From contig BSBK01005650.1 of NCBI GenBank assembly GCA_027943335.1, positions 1,060,001 to 1,124,000 on the forward strand: 64,000 bases of DNA, given 5' to 3'. Source of the DNA: Chamaecyparis obtusa. Taxonomy: Eukaryota > Streptophyta > Pinopsida > Cupressales > Cupressaceae. Positions 44,150 to 55,198 of the stretch are shown here, in pieces (the first letter of the stretch is position 1; every line of letters starts with the position of its first letter). Under the pieces are notes generated by a model. The model saw only the letters and a program-made list of their open reading frames with translations, had not been told where the DNA came from and ran no database searches. A program made the position numbers and the translations under genes.

Positions 44150-45180
44150 CTTGGAAGGTGACAAAGGGAGTCATGATGACTACAAAAGGAAGTAAATTAG
44201 GTAGTTTATATGTGCTAGAGAGCAAGGTTGAAGTGGGAGCTGCATTGGCAGTTGCAAACAGCAGGTCAACTCTTTGGCATAAGGGGCTTAGCCACATGAT
44301 AAAAAAGGGACTTGAAGTTATGCTCAATAGGGATCAACTTCTAGGCCTAAAATGTGTTGATTTTGAGTTTTATGAACATCGCCTCTATGGAAAACAAAAG
44401 TGAATCAGCTTCTTGAAGACCGGTTGTGACAAAAAGACAACAACCTTGGAGCTTGTACACTTGGACGTTTTCATACCTATGAAGGTAACCTCCATTAGAG
44501 GGGAAAACCATTTTGTAACATTTCTTGATGATTGTACTAAGAAAACTGGATTTACATGCTAAATAGAAAATCTGAGATATTTAACATATTCAAGGTTTTT
44601 AAAGCAATCGTTGAGAATCAAATCGAGCACAAGATTAAATGTTTGCAAACCGATAATGATAGAGAATTTTGTTCTTCCAAATTTGATAATTTATGTGTGG
44701 ATAATGGAATTCAAAGAATCAAAATTGTGCCTTTCTCCCCTCAAGAAAATGGTGCAACTGAGAGGTTGAATCACACCATTTTCGAGCGAGCTCAGTGTAT
44801 GTTGTCTAATGCAGGCTTAGGCAAAGAATTTTGGGCAGAGGCTAGTAATACAATTGTTTATTTAATCAATCAAGCACCATCACCTCAATTGGATTTTGAT
44901 ATTACAAAGGAAAAATGGTTGAGAAAACACCTCTCCTACAACCACTTACAAGTATTTGGTTGTGAAGCATTCACTCATTTACCCAAGGAAAAGTGAATGA
45001 AATTGGATGCCAAATCCAAACATTGCATCTTTGTGGGGTATGGTGAGGACCAGTATGGGTTTAGATTGTGGGATCCATTTGATAAAAAGATAATACAAAG
45101 CCAAGATGTGGTATTCAATGAGAATTCATTTCCAAGTGCATAGCCACAGGAAAGACCAGTGAAAGAATATGTGCCCCTTT
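44150..45180 (+). pseudogene. Element F integrase and pre-integrase domain
   Basis: 44158-44403 carries RSTLWHKGLSHMIKKGLEVM (the two His of the zinc finger kept) but FEFYEHRLYGKQ, where the two Cys should stand, so the finger has lost both. The core at 44556-44996 includes KCLQTDNDREFCSSKFD and FSPQENGATERLNHTIFERA with the second Asp and the Glu; the first Asp region is near 44525 (FLDDCTKK). LGKEFWAEASNTIVYLINQA follows. The end after 44996 reads CIFVGYGEDQYGFRLWDP. Breaks occur near 44405, 44550 and 44995. Confidence 0.85.
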
Positions 45181-45829
45181 CAGCTTTTGAAAATGACAAT
45201 TCACAAGAGCAATCTGCACAAGGTAAAATTGGACAAACATGAAGTATGTATAATTCAATTTCATTGCCTCCTATGACATGCTTCCCAAACACCCATGTTT
45301 TTCCACAGTCTATGACAAAGATAGACTATATGTTGTCCTCACCATTCACTAACAATAGTAAAGAAGTATCTTTGTTTCAGAATGAAGAAATTTGGAAGCT
45401 CCTTCTACTCAAATAAAACAAGGTGTCTTTTTAACACAATTTGGAATTGGAATACAACCATCCCAAGATCTACCCATGTCTTCCTCATACTCTACACAAA
45501 ACATTTGACAAAGAAAATTAACATGTAATATACTAGCCTTTCCTCAAACAATGATTGATTCATCCCTGCATGAGGAGGATAGACAACATCTCCCTAAATT
45601 CATAGGGCATAGTCTTCAAAACACCAACACATAGTAATATGCAAACAAGAAATGTTGCAGGGAATACAAGGTAGAAAGAAAACCACGTAGGTAACAAATT
45701 GAGTTTTAGGATGAAGGTAATTTCAGTAAACAGAGTCGTAATCAAGAGTTAAGGAAGTCCACGAGGCAAAGAAAACCTCCAACAAAGTTTTCATATTATG
45801 ACTTGTAATTAGTGATCACCCAAAATTAT

Positions 45830-46660
45830 TAATTAGTGATCAATTAGAGCCTATTACCTTCAAATAAGCTTGTAAAATTGATGATTGTGACAAATGGATG
45901 TCTTCTATGCAAGAGGAGATGGATTCCATAATGATAAATAATACTTGGGATCTTGCAAAGCTTTCGCCTAATCATAGGGCATTAGAAAATAATTGGGTAT
46001 ACAAATTGAAAGAGGAAGAAGGCAAAAGGAAACACTATCGTGCACAACTAGTTGTGAAGGGATATGATCAATAGGAAGGGATTTATTTTGATGAAATATT
46101 TTCACCAATTGTCAAGATTACCACAATCTGTGTTGTTTTGGGTTTAGCAGTTGTTTGGGATCTTGAACTTAAGTAGCTTGATGTCAAGACTGTGTTTTTA
46201 TATGGTGATATTGAAGAAGAATTGTATATGGAGCACTCTGAAGAGATTTTAAAATGGGGATACGAACATTTCTATTGCAAATTGAATCAGAGTTTGTATG
46301 TGCTCAAGCAAGCCCCAAGGTAGTGGTATCTTAAATTTGATTATTTCATGACTGAGAATCAATTCATTCATTGTGAATCAAATCCATGTGTTTACTATAA
46401 GAAGCTTCTCAATTCCCAATGGTGAGTTTGTTCTTTTGCTCTATGTTGATGACGTGTTGGTTACCGACACTAGCATGTGGATTCTTAATAAGTTTAAGCA
46501 ACAATTAGCTAACAGATTTGCAATGAAAGACTTAGGAGCAACAAATAGCATACTTAGGATGACCATTACTCGGGATAGATGGATTTAGGAAATCAGATTG
46601 TCACAAAAGAAGTATATTGACAAAGTTTTGGATTGATTATGTATGACAAGTGCTAAGGTT
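45830..46660 (+). pseudogene. Element F reverse transcriptase
   Basis: Pieces read CDKWMSSMQEEMDSIMINNT, NWVYKLKEEEGKRKHYRAQL, FDEIFSPIVKITTICVVLGL, then [20 protein letters not shown] with the first catalytic Asp, and [18 protein letters not shown]. The box VLLLYVDDVLVTDTSMWILN at about 46430-46490 keeps both Asp residues. FAMKDLGATNSILRMTITRD follows. Several Gln or Trp codons are TAG. RT copies the element RNA. Confidence 0.86.
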
Positions 46661-47236
46661 GCAAGCACTCCACTAGTTTGTCATTTTAGTTTGTCTTCTA
46701 AAATGTGTCCCAAGACACAAGAAGATCAATACTTTATAAAAGACATCCTATATTCATTAGTAGTGGGCAATCTCATGTATGTCATGGTTTGTACTAGTCC
46801 AAATATTACTAGTGTAGTTCATTAGGATGTAGTCAAATGGATATTTAGATATTTAAAATGTACTTCAAACTATGTTTTATGTTTTGGCAGGTATGATGCA
46901 CACTTGCAAGGCTTTGTTGATTCTGACCCAGCCAAAGATTTTGACAAATGGAGATCCACTATAGGTTATATTTTCAGTTTTGTTGGGCCAACAATTAGTT
47001 GGATTTCCAAATTGCAACCATCAATGGCTCTTTCCACTACGGAATGCCATTCAAGTGGCTAAAAATCCTGCATTTCATCGTCGCACTAAACACATTGAAT
47101 TGTGATATCATTTCATTCACAATGTACTTGAAGAGGGCAAATTACAAGTTGGAAAGATTGACACTAAGCTCAATCCAATTGATGCATTAACAAAGGTAGT
47201 ACCAAGGGAGAAGCTCAAATTATATAGGTATTCAAA
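46661..47236 (+). pseudogene. Element F RNase H and polyprotein end
   Basis: Reads SLVVGNLMYVMVCTSPNITS (46643-46825), then FVDSDPAKDFDKWRSTIGYI with RNase H catalytic Asp residues, and SMALSTTECHSSG near 47025 (Glu conserved as in S-T-x-E). The end of the polyprotein, KIDTKLNPIDALTKVVPREK near 47160-47215, corresponds to the conserved NxADxxTK ending of copia pol. It is frame-broken near 47050. Confidence 0.82.
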
Positions 47237-47239
47237 TTT

Positions 47240-48820
47240 TCATAACTTGTTCCGTATAGCTTTACATAGCAAACACTTGTGTATTCAACTCTCTTTCCAT
47301 TCTTATTTATGTATTCCGCCAACATTTTCATATCTTTGAATCACAAGTTATCATCCTCTAAAACACTTCCATGGTCATACAATTCAAATTCATTCAATTT
47401 CTCCATGATTGGAACTTACTTTGATACCAAAATTGTAAATTTGTCAAATAGTTTATTGAGCCTGAGAATATTGAAATTCTTCTAATTTGCAACTATTAGG
47501 ATTTAAGCTAGCTTGGAAGGGGATTTGATAGTGAAAACAACAATAAATAATATCCAATTCAATAGCAGCCAAATGCTTCATCTATCTGAACATATTACTT
47601 GGAATAAAAGTGTTTCTATGCTCACCATCTAGCTCCTTCTATACAATAATTGGGTTCTTGTGCAAATTGCATACAATCTAAAACTCAAACCTCCAAACCT
47701 CATCAATGTCACTCTCCAACCTCTCTTACGCACTTGCTGCCTCTTTGATGAACTAGAATACCAAAGGACATTATTGACTAGTCTCTGATTGTGGCAAAAC
47801 TGCCACTATTTAGCAAATCAAAACCGCACCAACAATTTCAAGACCATCATTTACCAGGATAAAGCCAACCACAACTACTGCTATGTAAAACCAACAATGT
47901 CAAATGCATCAAAGCAGTGAGTGCTTATGCCATTTGAAATATTTATAAAAGTTCCATTATTGTTCTAGGCAACTTCCAGGATCCTGATTATTACACCTCC
48001 ATCCCTACTAGTTACATTAAAAAAAATGGTGCTTGATCGAAATGATTTTATATAAAATCTTCCAAGGATTCTCATTGTTATTTCTGGCAAAGAAAGGAAG
48101 CAATGGAGACATAATCAAAATTTAGTTTGACAAAGACGATTTGGTATAAGGCCTTCTGAGTATTTGCATTTGTTGCTTCAGGAAAAGGGAGGAAGCCATA
48201 GAGATTCAATCAAATTTTAGTTTGACAATCTCAATAAAAATTGCTAGGCATAATTCCCTTAAACATGTTACATGCATCAGATAACACTCTATATTTGATC
48301 TAATGTCCAGTTGAATATGATCTGCAAATTTGTTAATTTGCCTGAAGCAGTGAATGAAGCCTGGGATCAATGCAGATCCCCCAGTGGATAGTATCTTCAA
48401 AAAGGTTGAAACTCTGCCACTGATGGATGTTCATACAATTCAAGCTATACACTATTCCCTGTTTAACTAAATTGTCTTCCTATGTCTCTTCTTATTTCCT
48501 AGCAATATGATAATTCGCATAACGAATTGTTATTACAACAGATTTAAAGGACTGGACTTGTATTCAATTGATATTGGTGTATCTTTTCATTCATTATAAA
48601 AACTTCATTTCATATCAAGCTGACAAAGATGATAATCTTTACATTTTTTTTATGAGTGCATTAATTCCACGCGAGTGAATTTCTAAGCACGTATATAAAG
48701 CTATGAACATGTACATATTTGTCAACTTGTAAGGTCATTGATTATATATATTACTACTACCAGAATATTAAAAGAAAAACATGCATAAAAAGAATTTCAT
48801 TATGATCTATAATCACGGAA
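47240..48820. other. Unassigned interval, possible minus-strand LTR-element remnant
   Basis: No supported gene. Near 47430 the minus strand reads TTGGTATCAAAGTAAG followed by an ATG frame (EKLNEFELYDHGSVLEDDN), which could be a decayed iMet primer site and leader of another copia. This is too weak to call. The rest is AT-rich, with a duplicated phrase around 48115 and 48205 (AATCAAAATTTAGTTTGACA against AATCAAATTTTAGTTTGACA). Confidence 0.35.
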
Positions 48821-48827
48821 ATGGAAC

Positions 48828-49014
48828 TTATTGGCTGTCATCTTTGGCTTCCACATTCACTTTACTTTCAGTTTCAACTGGCTCTGAATCTGATTCACCA
48901 CTAAATATATCCATCCAAAATTTCAATGCTAGCTGACCCGAGTACAGAGTCAATCCAATTGAGTTAACAGCAAACACACAAGTAGCCAGATAACAGATAC
49001 CATTGATAATTGTC
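48828..49014 (-). CDS. Terminal exon of a probable host gene, DUF3082-like
   Basis: The minus strand shows a textbook acceptor (pyrimidine-rich CTTGTTTTCTTTCTAACAG at 49015-49033), then an open exon of 187 bases ending in TAA. It encodes TIINGICYLATCVFAVNSIG, LTLYSGQLALKFWMDIFSGE and an acidic tail. The hydrophobic block with an N-S-I-G-L-x-L-Y-S-G-Q-L core is what I remember of the plant DUF3082 family (plastid-targeted proteins of unknown function); this is recognition by memory, not a search. It has no stops, unlike all repeat-derived frames here. Upstream exons should lie to the right on the minus strand. Confidence 0.6.
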
Positions 49015-49616
49015 CTGTTAGAAAGAAAACAAGATAATATGTTAGAAAACCGGAATAGTAAGATGACTGTTAATAGAATGATCATAAATGTAAGACTAAC
49101 GCACAATATTATAACATAACATTTTACTTTACAAAAAGTAGCAATGAGGGAGGGTTCACTAATTAGTTATGTAATTAGTAATAAGTTGAGAATGTTAATT
49201 ATCTCTCTTCAGTGTCCTCCAATTTCACTTATGAATATGATCTATTGAAGTACAGAAAGCTTTTCTTTTTCTATTTTTATTAGTTTGATGATTTCTCCTA
49301 TCTATTTTTGCTATTTTCCCTAGTGTCCGAGTGAGTGATAGAATTCTTTTGATATGGACCATTTGTACACAAATTTTCTTCTTTTGGAACACATTAATAG
49401 TGCACGTAATCAAAGTTATAACCCCATTACAATGGCAGAACCAAATGAAAATCTTCATAGACAATAGGAGTGGCTACAACCAACACATGTTCCTGGCAGA
49501 AATAACTCTTTATGTCTGAACAATGAACATCAGAAACATCACTCAAAATAGTTCATTATGTAACTCAACTCTTCTATTTAACAGAAATGAATCTTATGTT
49601 GTTTCAGAGAACGAAA

Positions 49617-49660
49617 CTTACAGTCAAACTCACGAGAAGGATATAGAAGAACGTCTCTTC
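49617..49660 (-). CDS. Candidate penultimate exon of the DUF3082-like gene, weak
   Basis: After an acceptor-like TTTTCTACCTTAG the minus strand reads 44 bases coding EETFFYILLVSLTVR, whose last codon AG is completed by the G of the terminal exon, giving the family-like VRTII junction. However, the base after AAG is T, not G, so the donor is not canonical. It could be a chance match or a mutated donor. Confidence 0.25.
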
Positions 49661-49758
49661 CTAAGGTAGAAAAGATCATATTTTCCGGTGTACACCAAGA
49701 GGCAAGGTCTCAACCTTTAGGAGGGAGATTTAACTTTGGCCAGAAAAGCCAAAGCTTG

Positions 49759-50450
49759 CCTAAAAAGGCTTAATTCCACTACACTGCGCAAGTATGGATC
49801 CTCGAGAAAGGTGGCAGGATGGGTGTTTCCTGCCATTTTCCCACTGTTCCAGCTTTATAATTTGAACAATCTGGGCTCACAGGAAAGACCATAACCACTA
49901 ACAGGAAGATAAACTATAAAGCGGACTCCATGTAAATATCTTCTGCATGCCTACCAAGATCTTATTTATCACTAGCATTTTCTATTACAATAGCACCAAC
50001 AACCAAAACTCTCTCTCACACTATCCCTTACATTCCCTGTCTCCCTCGCCTCCACCCCTCTCCCTCCTTTGAGGACTGTTTAAGGCAAAATAAATAAATT
50101 TTACCTGAATAGACTTACCTAAAAAGGATCGATTCTACTAGACTGAACAAATATAGATCCTCGAGAATGGTTGCAGGATGCTTGTTTGCTTTCCTTTCCT
50201 ACTATTCCAGCTTTATAATTTGACCCCTATGGACCCATGGGAAAGCGAAAAGATGATAAATTCATAGCCATTAATGACAAAAAAAAAACTATAAAATGAA
50301 CTCCGTGTAAATATCTTTAGCGTGCGTACCGAGGTCTTCTTTATTACTACTATCTGCTATTCCACTAGCACCAACACCCAAAACTCTCACCCTATCCCTT
50401 CCATTCCTTGTCTCCCTCTCCCGATCTCTCTCACCCTCCTTTGAGGACTG
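49759..50450. repeat. Tandem direct duplication with a period of about 359 bp
   Basis: Copies at 49759-50078 and 50118-50450 share CCTAAAAAGG at the start, GGATCCTCGAGAA-like text, TTCCAGCTTTATAATTTGA, a TCTC-rich block and CCTCCTTTGAGGACTG at the end. They differ at many positions, so the duplication is old. No coding frame. Confidence 0.75.
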
Positions 50451-50558
50451 AAGGAAAACAATGAAGGGCCCTTACAAAGGCTCGCACAATAGAGATGTTC
50501 AACAAAAAGCAACAAAGGTTATTGAGAGTGTTGAGAAAACAAATTGGAAGTTGATGTG

Positions 50559-50733
50559 TGTTAATCTATTAATCATTAGGGGTTTATTAGTTAGTTGCTA
50601 TGTTTCAATTTTGACAATTTTTGTAAACTGTTGAATTGTTATATTGTTATCTTCTATATGTACTTTTTACATCAAAACAGATAAAGTTTTACTTTATTAT
50701 TTTTTCCATTCTATTGTAAATCTCTGCCTAATG
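50559..50733 (+). repeat. Element G 5' LTR
   Basis: 175 bp, TGTTAATCTATTAATC to CTGCCTAA, matching 59169-59346 (about 85 percent by eye). Confidence 0.8.
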
Positions 50734-50734
50734 G

Positions 50735-50746
50735 TGGTCTCGGAGC
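50735..50746 (+). other. Element G primer binding site (iMet-like)
   Basis: TGGTCTCGGAGC matches TGGTATCAGAGC at 10 of 12 positions, directly after the LTR. Confidence 0.55.
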
Positions 50747-51795
50747 AATACCAATTGTTGTGGCTGTGAGGGAGAGGAGTAAGAAGATATCAGGGAAGGT
50801 CAACAAGGAGGCATGACGTATGGCTGCGATGCATAATATTTGAGCCATGTTTTTTGCCTGAGACAATGTCCTCACATCTATGATGAAAGGAGATGTCTGT
50901 CCATCAGAGTTGTAAGTGCCTGTCTAGTGATGTGGGAGATTTAGTCAATGCAATGATAAGATCATGATTGCCATGTGCCATTTAGACACATGAGAGGCAT
51001 TTAAAGAGAGTATATTGATGCTGAGATAAAGGCCTGATGATACTCCAAAATACTGATAAAAGCTGTAGAAATCAGAAGCAACAGTGCTCCCACAGGAAAA
51101 TGGAAGGGCTGGTGCTCAAGCCATGAAACCTGATGCATAAGGAATGGAGATTTTTTTCCAGATTTTATTAGGCCATTTGTTATGCATACGAGCAGGTACA
51201 GCTATAAAGGTTCTCTTCCATGTTAGAGCTGAATGTTGTAGAAGGTTCTCTTCCATGTTGAAATCCATTTGGCAACTAGATTATAATATTGTTTAGCTTT
51301 TACACTTCCATTTGTTGAGTTTGTTCATTTGCTTCACTGTTAACTGCCAAAGCTATGTTGCATCTCTAATGTGAATATACATAAAAAGGGGTCAGAGTTT
51401 CACGTGCTCTTCATTGCTAGGCATTGTATAACTATTTCTTTGAAAATATGTGTTCTTGTGGTGTGAGAGGGGAGCAAGGAATTTGAAGACATGGTGATGT
51501 ATGAAGATTTGTTAAGGTGTCCTATCTAACTGTGATCCTAACTTGTTGCTCCTGAGGTTGGTAATAGCCCATGGAAGATAGAGAGGGATTGTAAAATATA
51601 TGGTCATCTTTCTTGAAGGGGTATACAAAGTAATCAGGGAGAAATTGATGTTATAAGGTGTGTCAATTTGTTTATTTCTTTACGATCATATCTACATTCT
51701 ACAATGATCACATCTAGTCTCTACAAATTCATGCAAGCATAAATGATGAGACAGAATTAATCTCTGAATGTTGGAAACAATATAAACCTCTATTC

Positions 51796-52790
51796 ATGCA
51801 ATTTTGTAACCAATACATCTTGTTGAGAAAAGAACTTAATAGGTTACAAGATCAGTTAGGAATCACAAAACAGAAAGAGGTTAAGCAAGCTGTGCCTTCT
51901 TCTAGCATTTCAGTAAAGCAAGCATGTAAAACCAAAGAGTCTTTAAAGAAAGGTGTTGTGTCACAAAGGCAAAATGTTGTCTAAACAAAAGCAGAAATCT
52001 ATTGAGTCAAAACTCGGTCCCTCAACTAAACCCATTGTGAGAGTTTGGGAAACTCAAAAACCAAATAGAGGAAAATATGGGATTGGTTACAAAAAAATTG
52101 TTGGCTTTTATCTTCCAGAATACTCTAAACCCATAAGACTTGTATCAGGTGGACTTATGAATCAATCTCATGTTAAGTCGGAATCTGATGGTGATTCTTG
52201 TGAAGTTCCATATCTAAACAAGTAAAAACAATTTGTACAAAATTTAATGACGTCCAAATTTGTTCAGATTGTGTACGTCAAGGTCATATTTCTAGTACTT
52301 GCTATGATTCACACCCTTATTCTTCATGTGGTCAGCATACTCATGATTCATTTCATTGTTTTCAAAAGAAAGTACAAAAACCAATTTTATGTTTTGTTAA
52401 TCCTTTGTTTGAACCAGGTACCATGGAGGACATCAGATGCTTCTCTAGATTTTTGTAGTTGACGCATCTTTGGAAAAGATTCAATCAGATGCTCCAAATA
52501 AGGCTAAGTTTATGTTAAGCGTCATTGAAGTTACTACTGGTGATGACAATGATGTTAGTAATGCTACTGTTGATGACAATATTGTTGGTGATGGAAATTT
52601 ATTGGTGATAATGATTTTTCTAACATTGAAGATACAATTTGTGATAATTATGATGATCTTGGTCCTTACTAATGTATTCCACCTGAGGTTATGGAGATAA
52701 CAGATTCGCCTCTTGTTCAGCAAGTTCATCAAGAAGGTCATATTAATATTTTTCACTCTCATCTGCCAAAGGGGGGAATATTATGAATAT
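51796..52790 (+). pseudogene. Element G gag-like protein with zinc knuckles
   Basis: Two overlapping open frames (51796-51984 and 51953-52225, joined by a shift) read KELNRLQDQLGITKQKEVKQ, KQKSIESKLGPSTKPIVRVW and KKIVGFYLPEYSKPIRLVSG. After one stop, a perfect CCHC box follows (CSDCVRQGHISSTC, about 52262-52303), then a second Cys/His cluster (CGQHTHDSFHC). The tail contains DASLEKIQSDAPNKAKFMLS and an Asp-rich stretch, ending near 52790 with HSHLPKGG. The nucleic-acid-binding box suggests a gag function in packaging. No capsid block is recognisable. Confidence 0.65.
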
Positions 52791-53071
52791 GTCAGATTAA
52801 AGTAAAGACACCTTGTGATTGGTGTGTCGATTACACTTCAATGTATTGATTGCACCCAATGTGTACTTTTCCAAATATTATTTTCAATGATAATATAGAG
52901 TTGCTGAGATTGATAATTGGTGATTACTCGTATTGCTCACTAAAGTTTGATCATTTTATCAAATTGCAGCATGGACAAAACAAGTCCGTTGCACCCAACG
53001 TGTGCTATTTCTTAATGATTGTGCACCCATTATGTGCTATTTCAGAATGGACAAAACAAGTACCAACTTGA

Positions 53072-53172
53072 GATCCGTCAAAGCAACAGACTTATTATTA
53101 AAAGTTAATACCGATCAAAGCAACAGGCTCATTATCAGAATTTGAGACCCATCAAAGCAACAAGCTCAATTA
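53072..53172 (+). repeat. Short tandem repeats before copia I
   Basis: Three copies of an approximately 37-base unit around TCAAAGCAACARRCT (near 53078, 53116 and 53154). Just upstream TGCACCCA(A/T)(T/C)GTGTGCTATTT occurs two to three times (52853, 52990, 53022). Confidence 0.65.
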
Positions 53173-53176
53173 TAAC

Positions 53177-53181
53177 AGTTT
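53177..53181. repeat. Target-site duplication of copia I, left
   Basis: AGTTT, identical to 58978-58982. Confidence 0.9.
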
Positions 53182-53766
53182 TGTTGAGAAATAGCTTCAT
53201 CCGGATTGAAGCATATGATACATTACAAGTAAATTGATGCATATATATATATATATATATATATCATTTCAAATATGATCACATATATTTATAAATATGA
53301 TATTATTAATATATTACTGTCTGCCCAAATGGCAGATCGATGACTGTTATCATATATTATACTGAGTGTATCGAGACATGAATTCAAGTCATGTTTGATA
53401 CTTATACCAATATCGATATTCATCAAGCACATTGTATATGTGTTAAAGCACGATAAGTGCTAAACCATATTGTGATTATTAAAACGAACAAACCATTATG
53501 GTTACATAGGGTCATGACCCTATGTGGCATAAGCCACATATGGATCATGCTCCTTCGTAAACATAACTCTTCACCACCGTATATAATAATATCGATGCTT
53601 GCTGGGTAAGGAAATCAATAACAGTAGAAATTACAATACCACAGCAAGCATACAATAAACCAAATTCAGTGATACTTAATATTAACATTAAGACTGAGAT
53701 AAAGTCTGAAAAACAATAATAATAAAGACTATTATTTTCCCTATCACTGATCCATATTCCTTAACA
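53182..53766 (+). repeat. Copia I 5' LTR
   Basis: TGTTGAGAAATAGC to TTCCTTAACA. Contains an (AT)n run at 53241-53264 and a chain of palindromes. Confidence 0.95.
53504..53540. repeat. Overlapping palindromes in the copia I 5' LTR
   Basis: CATAGGGTCATGACCCTATG (53505-53524) is a perfect palindrome, extending one pair on each side. Its right arm is shared with a second hairpin TATGTGGC/GCCACATA (53521-53540). The 3' LTR copy near 58712-58750 has CG in place of CA/TG at two positions. Confidence 0.8.
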
Positions 53767-53778
53767 TGGTATCAGAGC
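53767..53778 (+). other. Copia I primer binding site (tRNA-iMet)
   Basis: Perfect TGGTATCAGAGC directly after the LTR. Confidence 0.93.
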
Positions 53779-53860
53779 CTAACTGATAGAGAATAATAGA
53801 GAGTGAAATTTTGAATCAGAATATCAGACTTACATTCAGAATTGAAGGAAGAACAATCAT

Positions 53861-54640
53861 GGTGAACGGTGTTAGAGTGGAGGATAGACTCGAAGGTGCT
53901 TCCAACTTTGTCTCATGGAAAATTCAAATAATAGTAATTCTTCAAGAACTTGAATTGGATTCATATATAGAAGAAGACAAAAAGAAGCCCGAAGATGAAC
54001 CAGAGAAGACAACATGGAAAAGACGCAATAACAAGGCTAAGAAGATAATTATTGACGCTGTTAAAGACCATATTCTTCCATCCATAGAGCTAAATTAACA
54101 ACGGCTTATGAAGTGTTCAAAGCCATCCAAACTACATATGAGATCAACAATGCAAGCAGATTGCTTACCTTAAAACAGCAACTCATGAACATCAAAATGA
54201 ATAAAGGAGAAACGATTACATCATATTTTTTGAGAATTTCCGAATTGAAAGACCAACTTTCTACTATTGGAAATAATGTAGATGATCTAGAACTATCCCT
54301 AATAGCCCTTAGAGGGTTACCAATCTCTTGGGAATCTTTTATCCAATGCATTAGTGGTCAACTGTCCTTACCTAAATTCGATCAACTCAGAAACGATTGC
54401 ATTCAAAAAGAATCTCGACTAATCTCAAGAGGGATCGGTCCAAATAAAGAGGGAGAAATTCAAGCACTACATGCTAATTCAAGCAGCAAAGGAAAAAAAA
54501 AGTTTAAATGAAAGAGAGCAAATAATAACCAACATCACAAAAACAGAGATCTTTCTAAGGTCCAATGTTACAGGTGTGATAAGTTTGGTCACACTCATAG
54601 GTTCTCTCCAGAAAGGAAGAAAGCTCAAGCAACCATAGCT
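53861..54640 (+). pseudogene. Copia I gag
   Basis: An upstream in-frame ATG lies at 53811, but the ATG at 53861 (MVNGVRVEDRLEGASNFVSW) fits the family start better. KIIIDAVKDHILPSI is followed by a one-base shift near 54085. Then TAYEVFKAIQTTYEINNASR and KGETITSYFLRISELKDQLS continue the capsid region (54113-54511). After a TGA at 54509 the frame resumes with the zinc knuckle CYRCDKFGHTHRFSP near 54565, whose last Cys is Ser, so the CCHC box is damaged. Confidence 0.9.
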
Positions 54641-54652
54641 CAAGTCAAAGAA

Positions 54653-55198
54653 GTGGAGAATCCTCTATTCTTCTTAGCCTTATCAAGTGAACTAAACTCA
54701 AATAAAAGCACTTGGATAATCGATAGTGGAGCATCAAGACACATCACCGGATTTAGAGACCAGTTTGAAACTTTTGAAAGACACTCAACTGAAGAAGTCA
54801 CAATTGGAGACAATTCCACCTATCCTGTGAAAGGAATCGAGACTTGTTCAATTAAATTAAGAACCGGACTCACATTGCAATTAAAAGATGTTCTATTTGT
54901 ACCGGGAATCAAGAGAAATTTGGTCTCTATTTCAGGTCTAGCTGATCAAGGATATCGCATCACCTTTCATGAAGATAAAGTTCTACTTTGGCCTAAAAAT
55001 TCTAACATTAAGAATGTTATTTCTATAGGACCTAGAGATGGTAGTTTATACAAACTATGTAATTATCAAAAACATGCACTAAGTCATGAAGTATCAAATT
55101 GTAATGAAATTTGGCATAGAAGATTAGGTCATCTTCGGTATAGTGTCCTACCTACTATAGGAAAGATCACTACAGGTTTTACCTTATCTAAAAACTGA
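54653..55198 (+). pseudogene. Copia I protease and pre-integrase region
   Basis: 181 open codons in the gag frame: STWIIDSGASRHITGFRDQF with intact D-S-G, STEEVTIGDNSTYPVKGIET, LKDVLFVPGIKRNLVSISGL, then the pre-integrase finger EIWHRRLGHLRYSVLPTIGK. A one-base shift near 55175 moves the rest (CKGCALGKNSKGSFP, with the Cys pair) to another frame. The Met at 54653 is internal, not a real start. Protease processes gag-pol. Confidence 0.9.

Larger units (their letters stand above)
42990..47236 (+). mobile_element. Element F: decayed Ty1/copia retrotransposon without visible LTRs
   Basis: Starts at an iMet-type primer site (42990-43001, TGGTATCAGAGT) and runs through gag, protease, integrase, RT and RNase H on the plus strand. 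No direct repeat connects the flanks, so at least one LTR has been lost or is unrecognisably decayed. Active-site residues are altered in protease and the pre-integrase finger. Confidence 0.85.

Noticed and set aside
47425..47445. Possible iMet primer site on the minus strand (TTGGTATCAAAG)
   Set aside because: Two changes from the consensus, with no gag or LTR pair nearby; kept only as a remark in the interval description.
53241..53264. (AT)n run as a possible origin or matrix attachment site
   Set aside because: A plain microsatellite inside an LTR that differs in length between the two LTRs; there is nothing to support a function.
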